This document shows positions 1 through 10,914 of a DNA stretch of 64,000 bases, piece by piece. Origin of the DNA: Rhodococcus erythropolis NBRC 15567 (GTDB lineage Bacteria; Actinomycetota; Actinomycetes; Mycobacteriales; Mycobacteriaceae); the NCBI RefSeq assembly GCF_001552595.1, contig NZ_BCRM01000010.1:124001-188000 (forward strand). The letters run 5' to 3'. Both the position numbers and the translations under genes were made by a program. The notes below the pieces were generated by a model that saw only the letters and a program-made list of their open reading frames with translations, ran no database searches and was not told the DNA's origin. The first letter of the stretch is position 1; the number at the start of each line of letters is the position of its first letter.

Positions 1-28
1 CGAATACCTCGCAGCGCTCGGAGGCTGA
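1..28 (+). CDS. mraY: MraY C-terminal end (partial)
   Basis: The first 28 bases can be read in the frame starting at base 2 as the last eight residues of a protein, EYLAALGG, followed by a TGA at 26-28. murD begins six bases later. In actinobacterial dcw clusters the gene before murD is mraY, the membrane phospho-MurNAc-pentapeptide transferase that makes lipid I, and its C-terminus ends in a short hydrophobic or aromatic segment like this one. The assignment rests on gene order and a very short peptide. Confidence 0.6.
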
Positions 29-33
29 AAACC

Positions 34-1557
34 ATGACCAGCTCAGCGGATTCCGAGAACGACCTGTCCTGGCTCCGCGGTACGCGAGTGCTGGTCGCCG
101 GTGGGCGGGTGTCCGGTCAAGCGACCATCGAACCTCTCGTCGCGCTCGGCGCTGTCGTGACGGTCGCCGATTCGACCCTCGACTTCGCGCAGCGCTGCGC
201 CGAACTCGGCGCGGACATGGTGACCACCACCTCGATCGAGGATGCCCCGGATTCGATCACCGAGTACGGGCTCGTCGTCACCAGTCCGGGCTTTCGGCCG
301 GACGCACCGATCCTTGCAGCGGCCGCCGGTCACGGGATTCCCATCTGGGGAGACGTCGAGTTCTCGTGGCGCGTCGACCACAGCGGGCACTTCGGCGGAC
401 CCCGTAAATGGCTCGTCGTGACGGGGACGAACGGAAAGACCACGACGACGTCGATGCTGGCCTCGATTCTCGACGCCGCCGGAGTTGTCGGCCGAGCCTG
501 CGGGAACATCGGGCTTCCGATACTCGAGGCACTCGCCGAGACGTCGCCGCGCGTGGAGTACCTCGCTGTCGAACTGTCGTCTTTCCAATTGCACTGGGCG
601 CCTTCGGTGCGTCCGGATGCCGGCGTCGTCCTCAATGTCGCCGAGGATCACCTCGACTGGCACGGCGGAATGAGCGCGTACGCCGAGGCCAAGTCGCGGG
701 CGCTGAGTGGAAAGGTCGCGGTGGTCGGCCTCGATGACGCAATCGCGTCCGAACTGGGAACTCGCGCAACTGCAGACATTGTCACCGGGTTCAGATTGGG
801 TGAACCGGGCGAAGGAGAACTGGGCGTCGAAGCGGGACACCTCGTGGACAACGCTTTCGGCGATCACGTCCGCTTGGCCGAAGCAGCTTCCATAGATCCG
901 GCCGGCCCGGCAGGCGTCATGGACGCGCTTGCCGCTGCCGCTTTGGCGCGGGCACTCGGATTCGAGGCCGACGTCGTCGAACGCGGTCTGGCCGCGCACA
1001 AGGTCGGCCCACACCGAGGGGCCCTGGTCGGTCGTGTCGGGTCCGTTGCGTACATCGACGATTCCAAGGCCACCAATCCGCACGCAGCCAGGCCGTCGAT
1101 ACTCGCGCACGATCGCGTCGTCTGGGTTGCAGGCGGTCTGCTCAAGGGTGCAAGTGTCGAGCAGTTGGTGAGCGAGGTGGGACCGAGACTGTCCGGCGCT
1201 GTACTTCTCGGCCGTGACGCCGGTGTGATCGAGGACGCGCTGGCGCGACACGCGCCCGATGTTCCCGTGGTGCACGTGCTGTCGGGGGACGATGAAGCGG
1301 TGAGCGAAAACAGCAGCAACTCGACTCTCACCATCCGGCTGCCTTCGGGTGCCGACGCGGATGCCGTCATGGCCGCAGTGGTCGTCGAAGCTGCCGAGTT
1401 GGCGTCCCCCGGTGATGCAGTTGTACTTGCCCCGGCCGCCGCGTCCTTGGACATGTTCGCCAGCTACGGACATCGTGGTGACAGTTTCGCCGCCGCCGTC
1501 GCCGCATTACCCGATCCGTTCACGGATTCGCCTGGCCAAGCCGGGAACTTGCTATGA
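34..1557 (+). CDS. murD: UDP-N-acetylmuramoylalanine--D-glutamate ligase MurD
   Basis: Cytoplasmic Mur ligase that adds D-glutamate to UDP-MurNAc-L-Ala using ATP. The 507-residue product has an N-terminal Rossmann-like domain (about 18-110), the Mur-ligase P-loop GTNGKTT at residues 131-137, and the later substrate-binding segments [11 protein letters not shown] and [11 protein letters not shown]. The length is slightly above the usual 440-490, typical of actinobacterial MurD. ATG at 34 lies just after the upstream stop. The 3' end overlaps ftsW by four bases (ATGA), indicating translational coupling in the dcw operon. Confidence 0.97.
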   Translation: MTSSADSENDLSWLRGTRVLVAGGRVSGQATIEPLVALGAVVTVADSTLDFAQRCAELGADMVTTTSIEDAPDSITEYGLVVTSPGFRPDAPILAAAAGHGIPIWGDVEFSWRVDHSGHFGGPRKWLVVTGTNGKTTTTSMLASILDAAGVVGRACGNIGLPILEALAETSPRVEYLAVELSSFQLHWAPSVRPDAGVVLNVAEDHLDWHGGMSAYAEAKSRALSGKVAVVGLDDAIASELGTRATADIVTGFRLGEPGEGELGVEAGHLVDNAFGDHVRLAEAASIDPAGPAGVMDALAAAALARALGFEADVVERGLAAHKVGPHRGALVGRVGSVAYIDDSKATNPHAARPSILAHDRVVWVAGGLLKGASVEQLVSEVGPRLSGAVLLGRDAGVIEDALARHAPDVPVVHVLSGDDEAVSENSSNSTLTIRLPSGADADAVMAAVVVEAAELASPGDAVVLAPAAASLDMFASYGHRGDSFAAAVAALPDPFTDSPGQAGNLL

Positions 1558-3032
1558 CCAAGGGTCCCAAGACCCGGATCGGTGCCTGGTTGGCGCGGCC
1601 GTTGGCGTCGTTCCACCTGGTGGTGACGATTGCCACGATGTTGACTGTCTTGGGGCTCGTGATGGTTCTGTCGGCGTCGAGCGTCGAGCAGTACGTGTCC
1701 GGTGGCTCGGCATATTCGTTGTTCACCCAGCAGTTGATCTTCGCGATTCTCGGGGCGGTGCTCTTCTACGTCGCGCTGCGGATCCCGGCGAGAGTGCTCC
1801 GGCAGTATTCGTTTCCGCTGTTCGTCGTCGTGCTGATCATGCTGGTACTCGTCCTGATTCCGGGAATCGGCACCGAAGCGCAGGGTGCGCGTCGCTGGTT
1901 CAACGTCGGTGGATTCTCGGTGCAACCATCGGAAATCATGAAGGTCGCCTTGGCGATCTGGGGCGCGCATCTGTTGGCCTCGAGGCGTCCGGACGACCGA
2001 TCCGTGAAGTCGATCCTGATTCCGCTCGTGCCCGCTGCGATGCTGGTCTTCGCCTTGGTCGTCGCGCAGCCGAACCTCAGTACGACCATCGCACTGGGAA
2101 TCATCGTCGGGGCCCTGCTGTGGTTCGGCGGGCTGCCACTGAAACTCTTCGGCTCGATAGCGCTGACAGGCGTTGTCGGCGCCGCTGTCCTGGCCATGAC
2201 GGCTGGGTATCGATCCGACCGAGTCCAGGCCTTCTTCAACAAGAGTGATGACCTGCAGGGCAACAACTATCAGGCCGAGCAGGCCTTGTATTCGCTCGCA
2301 GACGGCGGCGTTTTCGGTCGCGGACTCGGGCAGAGCGTCGCCAAATGGAACTACCTACCGAACGCGCACAACGACTTCATCTTCGCGATCATCGGCGAAG
2401 AGTTGGGATTTGTCGGCTGCGCTGTGGTGATCGGTTTGTTCGCTGTATTCGTGTACACGGGATTGCGGATCGCAGCCCGCAGCATCGATCCGTTCTGGCG
2501 GCTCCTGTCGGCCACCGCAACTACCTGGATCGTCGGCCAGGCGATGATCAACATCGGATACGTCATCGGACTGCTGCCGGTGACCGGACTCCAGTTGCCC
2601 TTGGTCTCCGCCGGTGGTTCGTCCTTGGCGATCACGCTGTTCATGTTCGGGGTCATCGCCAATGCAGCGCGCCACGAGCCAGAAGCAGTTGCCGCTCTGA
2701 ACTCCGGGCAGGACGGCAAGATCTCGAAGTTGCTCAGACTGCCCAAGCCGGTGCTGTACCACCCGCCGTCAGGGGGCCGGCCTATCCGTCGACCGAAGCC
2801 CGCACGACAGATCGAACCGGCACGCGGACGCGACGGCCGGCGCGCGATCGAGACGGGCGATCGACGCAAGCGGGCAGATCAAGGCGCTCGCCCTTCCTCG
2901 GATTCCAACCGAGGTGCGGCCGCTGGGTCACGGAAGCGCACCGCGGGAGGGCAGAATGGTCAGCGTCGGCAGGCGCCGACACGTAGGGCACAAGATCCAC
3001 GAGAAGTTCGAGAGCGAGGAATTCGTAGGTGA
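1554..3032 (+). CDS. ftsW: Peptidoglycan glycosyltransferase FtsW (SEDS family)
   Basis: Polytopic SEDS glycan polymerase of the septum, working with a class B PBP. About ten hydrophobic segments cover residues 1-375. The SEDS landmarks QPSEIMK, QPNLSTT and the [17 protein letters not shown] segment are visible, as is the [13 protein letters not shown] stretch near the last membrane helices. Residues from about 385 to 492 form a long, very basic, probably disordered cytoplasmic tail, as in other mycolata FtsW. It starts at the ATG overlapping the murD stop and ends overlapping the murG GTG (GTGA). Confidence 0.96.
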   Translation: MTKGPKTRIGAWLARPLASFHLVVTIATMLTVLGLVMVLSASSVEQYVSGGSAYSLFTQQLIFAILGAVLFYVALRIPARVLRQYSFPLFVVVLIMLVLVLIPGIGTEAQGARRWFNVGGFSVQPSEIMKVALAIWGAHLLASRRPDDRSVKSILIPLVPAAMLVFALVVAQPNLSTTIALGIIVGALLWFGGLPLKLFGSIALTGVVGAAVLAMTAGYRSDRVQAFFNKSDDLQGNNYQAEQALYSLADGGVFGRGLGQSVAKWNYLPNAHNDFIFAIIGEELGFVGCAVVIGLFAVFVYTGLRIAARSIDPFWRLLSATATTWIVGQAMINIGYVIGLLPVTGLQLPLVSAGGSSLAITLFMFGVIANAARHEPEAVAALNSGQDGKISKLLRLPKPVLYHPPSGGRPIRRPKPARQIEPARGRDGRRAIETGDRRKRADQGARPSSDSNRGAAAGSRKRTAGGQNGQRRQAPTRRAQDPREVRERGIRR

Positions 3033-4198
3033 GCGGCAACAAATCGGCTCTGTCGGTAGTGGTGGCAGGGGGAGGCACGGCTGGTCACATCGAACCCGCA
3101 CTTGCGGTCGCGGACGCGGTCAAGGCCGCTCAGCCCGACACCAGGATCACCGCACTCGGGACAGCACGTGGTCTCGAAACCACCTTGGTGCCTGCCCGCG
3201 GGTACACACTCGAGCTCATTCCGCCGGTTCCGCTTCCTCGTAAGCCCACGATGGATCTGGTGAAATTGCCGACACGCATCCTCGCCTCGGTGCGCAAGAC
3301 CCGTGAGGTACTCGATTCCGTCGACGCCGACGTGATCGTCGGTTTCGGTGGTTACGTCGCGCTTCCGGCGTATCTTGCCGCACGTGGCGGTGTTCTTCGG
3401 CGCCGCCGCAAGATTCCGATCGTCATCCACGAGGCGAACGCCAGTGCCGGCATCGCGAACAAGATCGGTGCTCGCCTGGCGACGCGGGTGCTTGCCGCTG
3501 TTCCGGGTTCCGGAGTGAAGAACCGCGGCGATCAGGACGCCGAGATCGTCGGCATCCCGGTTCGCGCGTCGATCGCCAATTTCGATCGAGCGGGACTCCG
3601 CTCGCAAGCTCGCGAGTACTTCGGACTGCCTCAGGACGGTCCCGTTCTGCTCGTCTTCGGCGGATCGCAAGGCGCGAAGTCGCTCAACGACGCGGTGTCC
3701 GGAGCAGCGGAAGAACTGGCGAAGGCCGGGATCTCGGTCCTTCACGCACACGGACCCAAGAACTCCCTCGAGGTCACGCAGTACTCGGAGACGGCACCGT
3801 ATGTGGCTGTTCCTTATCTTTCGCGGATGGATCTCGCGTATGCCGCAGCCGACGCGACGATCTGTCGTTCGGGCGCGATGACGGTCGCCGAGGTCTCGGC
3901 GGTCGGACTACCGGCCGTCTACGTTCCGTTGCCGCACGGCAACGGTGAACAGGAACTCAACGCGAAACCCGTTGTCGCAGCGGGCGGCGCGATCATCGTC
4001 TCCGACAACGAGCTCACGCCGACGTTCGTCGCCGGCACCGTCGTCCCGATGCTGAGCGACAGCGCGCGTCTCGACAAGATGAGCAGTGGCGCTGCCAATG
4101 TCGGGCACCGCACGGCGGCAACCGAGATCGCACGGATCGTGCTCGACATCGCGGCAAAGGAAAACGCCGTCCAGGAAAACGCAAGGGGAAACCGATGA
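3029..4198 (+). CDS. murG: UDP-GlcNAc: lipid I N-acetylglucosaminyltransferase MurG
   Basis: Peripheral membrane GT28 enzyme that converts lipid I to lipid II. The 389-residue protein shows the N-terminal glycine loop GGGTAGH (14-20), the GFGGYVALP segment, the second glycine loop [10 protein letters not shown], and the donor-site RSGAMTVAE and GNGEQELNA regions. The GTG start overlaps the ftsW stop (GTGA), and the stop overlaps the murC ATG (ATGA), so it sits inside the coupled operon. Confidence 0.97.
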   Translation: MSGNKSALSVVVAGGGTAGHIEPALAVADAVKAAQPDTRITALGTARGLETTLVPARGYTLELIPPVPLPRKPTMDLVKLPTRILASVRKTREVLDSVDADVIVGFGGYVALPAYLAARGGVLRRRRKIPIVIHEANASAGIANKIGARLATRVLAAVPGSGVKNRGDQDAEIVGIPVRASIANFDRAGLRSQAREYFGLPQDGPVLLVFGGSQGAKSLNDAVSGAAEELAKAGISVLHAHGPKNSLEVTQYSETAPYVAVPYLSRMDLAYAAADATICRSGAMTVAEVSAVGLPAVYVPLPHGNGEQELNAKPVVAAGGAIIVSDNELTPTFVAGTVVPMLSDSARLDKMSSGAANVGHRTAATEIARIVLDIAAKENAVQENARGNR

Positions 4199-5703
4199 CC
4201 GCGCTGCCCGCCCACCTCGAGCGAGTACACATGGTCGGAATCGGCGGTGCCGGTATGTCCGGCATCGCTCGAATTCTGCTTTCCCGCGGGGGCCTTGTCT
4301 CGGGTTCGGACGCCAAGGAGAGCCGAGGAGTCCTGGCGCTTCGTGCACGCGGGGCACAGGTCCGGATCGGCCACGACGCCGATGCTCTCGACCTGCTGCC
4401 AGGTGGACCGACCGTCGTCGTCACGACGCACGCAGCTATCCCGAAGGACAACCCGGAACTCGTCGAGGCCGCTCGCCGCGGAATCCCGGTGATTCTTCGG
4501 CCGGCTGTCCTTGCATCACTCATGCAGGGCAATCGCACGTTCCTGGTTTCGGGAACACACGGCAAGACGTCGACGACCTCGATGCTCGTGGTCGCCCTGC
4601 AGCACTGCGGTTTCGACCCCTCGTTTGCCGTTGGCGGCGAACTCAACGAGGCGGGCACGAATGCCCATCACGGCAGCGGTGACGTTTTTGTCGCCGAGGC
4701 GGACGAGAGCGACGGGTCGCTGCTTCAGTACGACCCCAACGTGATCGTCGTGACCAACATCGAGGCCGATCACCTCGACTACTTCGGCAGCGTCGAAGCG
4801 TATGTGAAGGTGTTCGACGATTTTGTCGACAAGCTACGTCCGGGTGGACTCTTGATTGCTTGCCTCGACGATCCGGGATCTGCGGATCTCGCGAAGCGAA
4901 TCGTGGCCTCGGGTCGTTCGGACATCCGTGTGCTCGGTTACGGATCAGCGGATGCGCAGGAAGTAGAAGCGGGCACTGCCTTCGAGCCTGTCGACGGCGT
5001 CGAGGTCGGAGTCCGACTACTGGGCTTCCATGCACACGACGTCGGGGGAGTCCTGCAGTTCCAACTGGCCGGTGAGAGCGCCGCGCGAACCGTGCGGATG
5101 GCAGTGCCGGGTCGGCACATGGCGCTCAACGCACTTGCCGCCCTGCTGGCCGCCCGTGATGCGGGCGCCGAGACCGAGGAGATCGTCGAGGGGCTCGCCG
5201 GATTCGGTGGCGTCCACCGCCGCTTCCAGTTCACCGGCCGCGAGCGTGGTGTCCGGGTGTTCGACGACTACGCCCACCATCCGACCGAAGTTCGCGCGGT
5301 TCTCGGCGCGGCCGCGGATCTGGTTCGACCGGAAGATGATTCGTCGTCGACCAATTCGGCAGCCGGACGTGTGATCGTGGTCTTCCAACCTCACCTCTAT
5401 TCGCGCACAGCGGCATTTGCCGTGGAGTTCGCGCAGGCACTGGACTTGGCCGACGAGGTAGTGGTTCTTGATGTCTACGGTGCTCGCGAAGAGCCGATGC
5501 CGGGAGTCAGCGGTGCGCTTGTCGCTCAATCGGTCACCAAACCTGTTCACTATCAACCCGATCTGTCGCAGGCACCGAAGCAGGTGGCGGCGTTGGCTCA
5601 CCCCGGCGACATCGTCATCACGATGGGCGCCGGTGACGTGACCATGCTCGGCAAACAGATCCTCGATGCTTTGCGTTCGGCGCCGCATCCCGCGCCGCGA
5701 TGA
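4195..5703 (+). CDS. murC: UDP-N-acetylmuramate--L-alanine ligase MurC
   Basis: First Mur ligase of the cytoplasmic pathway, joining L-alanine to UDP-MurNAc with ATP. Residues 11-22 give the [12 protein letters not shown] nucleotide-fold motif and residues 120-126 the GTHGKTS P-loop. Further on are the DEADESD segment, the central-domain [11 protein letters not shown] and the [11 protein letters not shown] motif of the C-terminal domain. The length of 502 is normal for the family. Both ends overlap neighbouring genes by four bases (murG and ftsQ). Confidence 0.97.
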   Translation: MTALPAHLERVHMVGIGGAGMSGIARILLSRGGLVSGSDAKESRGVLALRARGAQVRIGHDADALDLLPGGPTVVVTTHAAIPKDNPELVEAARRGIPVILRPAVLASLMQGNRTFLVSGTHGKTSTTSMLVVALQHCGFDPSFAVGGELNEAGTNAHHGSGDVFVAEADESDGSLLQYDPNVIVVTNIEADHLDYFGSVEAYVKVFDDFVDKLRPGGLLIACLDDPGSADLAKRIVASGRSDIRVLGYGSADAQEVEAGTAFEPVDGVEVGVRLLGFHAHDVGGVLQFQLAGESAARTVRMAVPGRHMALNALAALLAARDAGAETEEIVEGLAGFGGVHRRFQFTGRERGVRVFDDYAHHPTEVRAVLGAAADLVRPEDDSSSTNSAAGRVIVVFQPHLYSRTAAFAVEFAQALDLADEVVVLDVYGAREEPMPGVSGALVAQSVTKPVHYQPDLSQAPKQVAALAHPGDIVITMGAGDVTMLGKQILDALRSAPHPAPR

Positions 5704-6506
5704 CACCCGACGCACGAAGTCGTCGCGGGCGTCGAGATCCTCAGGCCAGGCGAGCCACCAGTACGCGTCGGCGCAGTACTCGCACCGAATCGCGATATTC
5801 GACGCGGTCGACGGAGCCGGCTCCCGAACCCACGCCGACTCGTAAGTGGTTCAAGCGACCGCTGATCGTGGCACCGCTGGCAATCGTGCTGGTGGTGGGA
5901 ATTGCGCTGACGGCCTGGTTGTCTCCGGTGCTCTCGGTCCGGGGCACCGAAGTTCTCGGTGCGACGACGGTCAGTGAGGAACAGATCCTTTCGCTCCTGG
6001 CAGTACCGACCGGTCAGCCGTTGATGCGGGTCGACACCGGCGCCGCCGCCGCACGTGTAGCGACGATTCCGAAGGTGGCCTCCGCCCGAGTGCAGCGGAT
6101 GTATCCGTCGACCATTCGCGTCACCGTGACCGAACGGGTACCGGTTGTCTTCGTCGACTCACCCGAGGGGGCACACCTGCTGGACGAGAAGGGTGTCGAC
6201 TTCGAGATGGGAGTCCCGCCGCCGGGGGTTCCGCGTCTGGTGACACCGACGCCGGGATGGAACGACGAGCCGACGCTTGCCGCGCTCGAGGTGTTGTCGG
6301 TGTTGCCGCCGGATCTGAGATTTCAGGTGGGAGAGGTTGCCGCTCGGTCGATTTCGAGTGTCACGCTGACTCTGCTCGACGGTCGCGTCGTAAACTGGGG
6401 CGGTGTCGAGCACTCGGATCGTAAGGCTGCCGTGACGCTTCCTCTGTTGACTCAACCGGGGCAGACGTACGACGTGTCCAGTCCTGATCTTCCGACGGTC
6501 CGATAG
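5700..6506 (+). CDS. ftsQ: Cell division protein FtsQ (DivIB family)
   Basis: Bitopic divisome protein that links early and late division proteins. The 268 residues comprise a basic, Arg-rich cytoplasmic tail (1-50), one transmembrane helix (about 53-75), a POTRA domain beginning at [20 protein letters not shown] (about 78-146), and the FtsQ beta domain that ends near the C-terminus. The ATG overlaps the murC stop (ATGA). It is the last gene of the coupled run; the following 258 bases are the ftsZ leader. Confidence 0.94.
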   Translation: MTPDARSRRGRRDPQARRATSTRRRSTRTESRYSTRSTEPAPEPTPTRKWFKRPLIVAPLAIVLVVGIALTAWLSPVLSVRGTEVLGATTVSEEQILSLLAVPTGQPLMRVDTGAAAARVATIPKVASARVQRMYPSTIRVTVTERVPVVFVDSPEGAHLLDEKGVDFEMGVPPPGVPRLVTPTPGWNDEPTLAALEVLSVLPPDLRFQVGEVAARSISSVTLTLLDGRVVNWGGVEHSDRKAAVTLPLLTQPGQTYDVSSPDLPTVR

Positions 6507-6615
6507 CGCACGGTGCACCCGTGCGCCGGTGCGTGGCAAATACTTCGGTGTGTCTCGGCGCGCCTAATGGCGGAACGCGACGACGGTGCATAGCGTTTCG
6601 TTTCAGATCGAATAC

Positions 6616-6653
6616 TTGACATAACTCTAACCCTGTGGTTGAGGTTTAGAGTT
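6616..6653 (+). promoter_or_regulatory. ftsZ upstream promoter-like region with palindrome
   Basis: A TTGACA at 6616-6621 resembles a -35 hexamer. It is followed by an inverted repeat, AACTCTAA (6623-6630) and TTTAGAGTT (6645-6653), with 14 bases between the arms. The palindrome could be an operator or could bracket the -10 region. No convincing -10 hexamer lies at 17 bases, so the promoter call is tentative. Confidence 0.4.
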
Positions 6654-6661
6654 TATCTCGA

Positions 6662-6732
6662 ACACCAGCAGTAACAAATACACCAGCAGTTACAAATACA
6701 GCAGCAGTAAAAAGACAGCAGCACTGACAAAC
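6662..6732 (+). repeat. 18-bp tandem repeat in the ftsZ leader
   Basis: Four consecutive units begin at 6662, 6680, 6698 and 6715. The first two are 18 bases and differ at one position (ACACCAGCAGTAACAAAT, then T for A at position 12). The third is a 17-base and the fourth an 18-base variant that keeps ACAGCAGCA. The array ends about 30 bases before the ftsZ ATG, so it probably lies in the 5' untranslated leader. Confidence 0.85.
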
Positions 6733-6764
6733 AGCGTGAAACACGACACGGAAGGCGAGAGCCG

Positions 6765-7952
6765 ATGACGCCCCCGCACAACTACCTCGCCGTAATCAAG
6801 GTCGTCGGCATCGGCGGCGGCGGCGTGAACGCAGTCAACCGCATGATCGAACAGGGACTCAAGGGAGTCGAGTTCATCGCGGTCAACACGGACGCGCAAG
6901 CCCTTCTGATGAGTGACGCCGACGTCAAGCTCGACGTCGGTCGTGAATTGACCCGTGGCCTCGGCGCCGGTGCTGACCCTGAAGTGGGTCGCAAGGCAGC
7001 CGAAGATCACAAGGACGAGATCGAAGAGGTCATCAAGGGCGCCGACATGGTGTTCGTGACCGCAGGCGAGGGTGGTGGCACCGGAACCGGTGGTGCCCCT
7101 GTCGTGGCAAGCATCGCCCGGAAGCTGGGCGCACTCACCGTCGGCGTCGTGACTCGGCCGTTCTCCTTCGAGGGCAAGCGTCGTGGGGGACAGGCGGATA
7201 CCGGAATCCAGGCGCTCCGCGAGTCCTGCGACACGCTGATCGTCATTCCCAACGATCGCCTGCTCCAGCTGGGTGACGCGGCCGTCAGCCTCATGGACGC
7301 CTTCCGCAGCGCCGACGAGGTTCTCCTCAACGGTGTCCAGGGCATCACCGACCTCATCACCACCCCGGGTCTGATCAACGTCGACTTCGCGGACGTCAAG
7401 GGTGTCATGTCCGGTGCAGGCAGTGCGTTGATGGGCATCGGATCCTCACGTGGTGAGGGACGCGCGATCAAGGCGGCGGAATCTGCGATCAATTCGCCTC
7501 TCCTCGAAGCATCGATGGAAGGCGCCCGCGGCGTTCTCCTGTCGATTGCCGGCGGTAGCGATCTGGGCCTGTTCGAGATCAACGAGGCGGCTTCGCTGGT
7601 GCAGGAAGCCGCGCACATCGACGCCAACATCATCTTCGGAACGGTCATCGACGATTCACTCGGTGACGAGGTTCGTGTGACGGTCATCGCTGCGGGATTC
7701 GACGGAGGAGCTCCGGCTCGTCGTCCCGTGGAGTCGACCGCACAGGGACGTGGAGCTATCGGCGCCGGGCGCGCGGGTGAGGTCGGCCGGTCACCGGTGG
7801 CCGCCGAACCTGCTGGCGAGCAGCCGATTTCCGCAGCGCGCGAGACGACGGGCTCGGGTAGCTTGCCTCCGATCGGTGGCCCACGCCATGCGCCGGTCCA
7901 GGAAGACGAGGGCGACGACGACGTCGATGTGCCTGTCTTCATGCGTCGCTGA
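6765..7952 (+). CDS. ftsZ: Cell division GTPase FtsZ
   Basis: Tubulin-like GTPase that forms the Z ring. The 395-residue product carries the N-terminal [13 protein letters not shown] loop (16-28), the tubulin signature GGGTGTG (103-109), and the T7-loop region NVDFADVK that completes the GTPase site of the next subunit. After a variable linker the C-terminal peptide [10 protein letters not shown] (386-395) is the conserved partner-binding tail, contacted by SepF and FtsW in actinobacteria. Start ATG at 6765. It has its own leader after ftsQ and a strong terminator after the stop. Confidence 0.98.
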   Translation: MTPPHNYLAVIKVVGIGGGGVNAVNRMIEQGLKGVEFIAVNTDAQALLMSDADVKLDVGRELTRGLGAGADPEVGRKAAEDHKDEIEEVIKGADMVFVTAGEGGGTGTGGAPVVASIARKLGALTVGVVTRPFSFEGKRRGGQADTGIQALRESCDTLIVIPNDRLLQLGDAAVSLMDAFRSADEVLLNGVQGITDLITTPGLINVDFADVKGVMSGAGSALMGIGSSRGEGRAIKAAESAINSPLLEASMEGARGVLLSIAGGSDLGLFEINEAASLVQEAAHIDANIIFGTVIDDSLGDEVRVTVIAAGFDGGAPARRPVESTAQGRGAIGAGRAGEVGRSPVAAEPAGEQPISAARETTGSGSLPPIGGPRHAPVQEDEGDDDVDVPVFMRR

Positions 7953-7975
7953 CGCAGGGCTACAAACAGTTTCGA

Positions 7976-8010
7976 GAACAGGGTGCCCGGAATTTCTGGG
8001 TACCCTGTTC
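7976..8010 (+). terminator. Rho-independent terminator after ftsZ
   Basis: Inverted repeat GAACAGGGTGCCC (7976-7988) and GGGTACCCTGTTC (7998-8010) with one mismatch and a nine-base loop, located 24 bases after the ftsZ stop. A TTGACT follows rather than a long T run. Confidence 0.75.
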
Positions 8011-8060
8011 TTGACTGGATGTCCGGTCACGTCTGAGCCGGACGACAACTTTCGACGTTT

Positions 8061-8828
8061 GTGAGCACACATATCTTGAGTACCGAGAAGTCGACCACCC
8101 GCACCCGCATTCGCCGCGTCGTGACCAGCCGAGCCGGTGGTGTTTCCGCGTCGCCGTACGAGTCGTTCAATCTCGGCGATCACGTCGGAGACGATCCGGC
8201 AGCCGTCGAGGCGAATCGCCGTCGTCTGGCACGCGAAATAGGCGTCGAGCCTGACCATCTCGTGTGGATGGAACAGATCCACTCGCGCAACGTCACTGTC
8301 GTGACGGAACCGACCGACGAAGTGATTCCCGTGACGGACGCTCTGGTCACCACCGTTCCCGGCCTGGCGCTCGCCACCCTCAGCGCAGACTGTGTTCCCG
8401 TTCTGCTCTCCGACGAGGAGGCCGGTGTGATCGCGGCAGTTCATGCCGGACGGATCGGTGCCCGCATCGGTATCGTCCCGCGCGTCCTCGCGGAGATGGT
8501 GCGACAGGGCGCGGACGTCTCACGTATCGGTGCCTTCCTCGGCCCGGCAGCGAGCGGACGCCAGTACGAGGTTCCCCCCGCGATGCGTGCGGACGTGGAA
8601 AAGCACTTGCCGGGCAGCGCAACTCGCACCGAGAAGGGCACGCCGGGACTCGATCTGCGTGCGGGACTGCGTAAGCAGTTGCTCGCCGCGGGTGTGTCCG
8701 GTGTTGCCGAGGACCCGCGGTGCACGATCGAGGATCGCGCGTTGTTCAGTCATCGCCGAGAATCTCTGACCGGGCGTCAAGCTGCAGTGATCTGGATGGA
8801 AGCGCCCGCAGCGCAGGAAACCGTCTAG
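8061..8828 (+). CDS. pgeF: PgeF/YfiH-type multicopper-like peptidoglycan editing protein (laccase domain)
   Basis: Member of the YfiH/DUF152 family, proteins with purine nucleosidase, deaminase or laccase-like activities. E. coli YfiH (PgeF) removes L-Ser wrongly placed in peptidoglycan precursors, which fits its place after the mur and fts genes. Visible family landmarks are FNLGDHVGDD, EQIHSRNV, the metal-ligand segment SADCVPVLL, AAVHAG, and CTIEDRALFSHRRE near the C-terminus. The usual AAVHAGWRG appears here as VHAGRIG. Length 255 is normal. The GTG at 8061 was chosen because translation from it gives the full family N-terminus. Confidence 0.9.
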   Translation: MSTHILSTEKSTTRTRIRRVVTSRAGGVSASPYESFNLGDHVGDDPAAVEANRRRLAREIGVEPDHLVWMEQIHSRNVTVVTEPTDEVIPVTDALVTTVPGLALATLSADCVPVLLSDEEAGVIAAVHAGRIGARIGIVPRVLAEMVRQGADVSRIGAFLGPAASGRQYEVPPAMRADVEKHLPGSATRTEKGTPGLDLRAGLRKQLLAAGVSGVAEDPRCTIEDRALFSHRRESLTGRQAAVIWMEAPAAQETV

Positions 8829-8834
8829 GCAGAA

Positions 8835-9584
8835 ATGCGCCAGACGGATATGCGGCTGACAGAAATATCGACGGCACTCGACTCGGTGCGTGCGCGGCTG
8901 GCGGCCGCCTGCCTTGCCGCCGGTCGTGAAGTTTCCGACGTAGCACTGCTGCCAGTTACCAAATTCTTTCCGGCGTCCGACGCCCGAATCCTGTACGAAC
9001 TGGGTTGCCGTGAATTCGGTGAGTCTCGTGAGCAGGAAGCAGTGGAGAAGGTCGCGGACTTCGACGGCGCTGCACAGAGCGGCGCGATCGACGATCCGGT
9101 TCGCTGGCACATGATCGGGCAGTTGCAGCGCAACAAAGCGCGTTCGGTAGCGAAGTGGGCCTACGCAATTCACTCGGTGGACAGTGCACGACTGGCCGAT
9201 GCACTCGATCGGGCGGCGCTCGGAGCTTTGTCCGACGGGGAGCGTAAAGCGCCGCTGCGGGTGCTCATCCAGGTAAGTCTCGACGGAGACCCTGCGCGTG
9301 GCGGAGTTCCGACGGGAGAGCTAACCCCTCTCGCCGAGCGGATCGAATCAGCCGAAGGTCTCGAATTTGCGGGACTGATGGCCGTCCCGCCGCTTGGATC
9401 AGATCCGGACGAGCAGTTCGAAATCCTCCGCAGGGCACATCTTTTGATTCTCGAATCGCATCCCCGGGCAACCGAACTCTCGGCTGGCATGACCGGTGAT
9501 CTGGAGGCCGCAGTGCGCCACGGATCAACGTGCGTGCGTGTCGGAACCGCACTGCTCGGCTCACGACCAGTAATCTCGAGGTGA
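8835..9584 (+). CDS. yggS: YggS/PROSC-family pyridoxal phosphate homeostasis protein
   Basis: PLP-binding alanine-racemase-fold protein of the YggS family, involved in vitamin B6 and amino-acid homeostasis rather than a known catalytic step. The PLP lysine is K43 in LLPVTKFFPA. The family segments REFGESREQEA, WHMIGQLQRNKAR and VRVGTALLG, with the GMTGDLEAAV loop, are present. It starts six bases after pgeF and is followed by sepF, the common order in Actinobacteria and Firmicutes. Confidence 0.93.
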   Translation: MRQTDMRLTEISTALDSVRARLAAACLAAGREVSDVALLPVTKFFPASDARILYELGCREFGESREQEAVEKVADFDGAAQSGAIDDPVRWHMIGQLQRNKARSVAKWAYAIHSVDSARLADALDRAALGALSDGERKAPLRVLIQVSLDGDPARGGVPTGELTPLAERIESAEGLEFAGLMAVPPLGSDPDEQFEILRRAHLLILESHPRATELSAGMTGDLEAAVRHGSTCVRVGTALLGSRPVISR

Positions 9585-9669
9585 TCGCTCAGGTGATCGC
9601 CCAACCCGTCCACACCGCTGCGACCGGTCGCAGTCGGATTGATTCCGCCGCGCCAAGGAAGGTCGATCA

Positions 9670-10320
9670 ATGAGCAACCTGCATAAGTTCAAGGCTTACT
9701 TCGGCATGGTTCCCCTCGATGACTACGAGGACGAATACGTGGAGGAGCCCGATCAGGCTCGCCGCGCACCCCGTCGTAGTCACGACGGCTATGCCGAGCG
9801 CGACGACCGCGAGTTCGTCGAACCTGCCTTCTCGAAGGCGAGCTACGCGCCCAGTCGTCGTGACGAAGAGGACGCGGAGTTCGATCGCTACGATTCCCGG
9901 CCCCGCGTCGACACCGTTCCCAGCCGCAGTAGCCGCCCGGCGATGGCGCCGCGTCCGGCAAGCCGTGGAAACCTCGCGGTCGACGCCCGTGCAGAGCGTC
10001 CCGAAGCGCGACGTGCGCCTGTTGTCGATGACGGCGGCCCGCTCGCCAAGATCACGACACTGCGTCCGCAGAGCTACGCAGAGGCCCGCACCATCGGTGA
10101 GCGGTTCCGCGACGGCACCCCCGTCATCATGGATCTGGTCGACATGAGCAACGCCGACGCGAAGCGTCTGGTCGATTTCGCGGCCGGCCTGGCGTTCGCA
10201 TTGCGTGGTTCTTTCGACAAGGTAGCCACCAAAGTGTTTCTTCTCTCACCGGCTGACATCGACGTTTCCGCTGAGGAACGCCGTCGTATCGCGGAGACGG
10301 GTTTCTACAGCCAGAAATGA
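9670..10320 (+). CDS. sepF: Cell division protein SepF
   Basis: Membrane-associated Z-ring anchor that binds the FtsZ C-terminal tail. The N-terminal residues [13 protein letters not shown] form the amphipathic membrane-targeting helix. Residues about 18-120 are an acidic/Arg-rich low-complexity linker, and residues 123-205 are the SepF core, beginning at [12 protein letters not shown] and containing the VIMDLVDM strand and the GLAFALRGS segment. Length 216 is typical of mycobacterial-type SepF. An RBS-like AAGGAAGG precedes the ATG. Confidence 0.96.
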   Translation: MSNLHKFKAYFGMVPLDDYEDEYVEEPDQARRAPRRSHDGYAERDDREFVEPAFSKASYAPSRRDEEDAEFDRYDSRPRVDTVPSRSSRPAMAPRPASRGNLAVDARAERPEARRAPVVDDGGPLAKITTLRPQSYAEARTIGERFRDGTPVIMDLVDMSNADAKRLVDFAAGLAFALRGSFDKVATKVFLLSPADIDVSAEERRRIAETGFYSQK

Positions 10321-10460
10321 TGGTCTCGACCGCAGTCCGGCCCCTGAGCAGGGGTGACGTGAGCACATTCGAACGGCGGCCCGTCTCGGCGGACGCCGCA
10401 TTCGGACCCATCGCCGGCCGTTACAAGACGGACTCGATGCGGGCCGGTTCCGGAATTGCT

Positions 10461-10487
10461 GCGGTGTGTCTGTTTTGGACACACCGC
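10461..10487 (+). terminator. Hairpin terminator after sepF
   Basis: Perfect inverted repeat GCGGTGTGTC (10461-10470) and GACACACCGC (10478-10487) with the T-rich loop TGTTTTG, between sepF and the yggT-like gene. Confidence 0.7.
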
Positions 10488-10509
10488 AGAAGTCAGGCAG
10501 AGTGAGGGT

Positions 10510-10788
10510 GTGGACGCGCTTCTCTCTGTGATCTATCTGGTGCTGGTTGTCTTCTGGCTGTTGCTGATCGGCAGAGTGATCGTCGAGTTCGTTCGTTCGT
10601 TTGCCAGAGATTGGCGACCGACCGGATTGGTCGCAGTCATTCTCGAAACCATTTTTACGATCACCGATCCTCCGGTGAAACTGCTCCGCAGGTTGATCCC
10701 CCCGATCAACCTCGGTGGAGTTCGCTTGGATCTATCCATCATGGTCTTGCTTTTCATCGTCATCATCCTGATGTCGGTTGTTCGCTGA
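10510..10788 (+). CDS. YggT family membrane protein
   Basis: Small inner-membrane protein of 92 residues from the GTG at 10510. It has two transmembrane helices (about 3-27 and 72-91) around the family motif TDPPVKLLRRLIPPINLGGVRLDLS. YggT proteins regularly sit between sepF and divIVA in this cluster, and their molecular role is unknown. The open frame extends upstream to a TTG at 10456, but that would place the terminator hairpin inside the coding region, so GTG 10510 is preferred. Confidence 0.9.
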   Translation: MDALLSVIYLVLVVFWLLLIGRVIVEFVRSFARDWRPTGLVAVILETIFTITDPPVKLLRRLIPPINLGGVRLDLSIMVLLFIVIILMSVVR

Positions 10789-10914
10789 GCGCAGTCCGAG
10801 TGAGTGGTATGCCAGAATGGAAGCCATAACTCATCCGGTGGTTCGCCACTACGTAGACTGTGTTGCAACTGAATGCTTGCTAGACCGCCAAATGACGCGT
10901 GAAGGGATCCTTCC

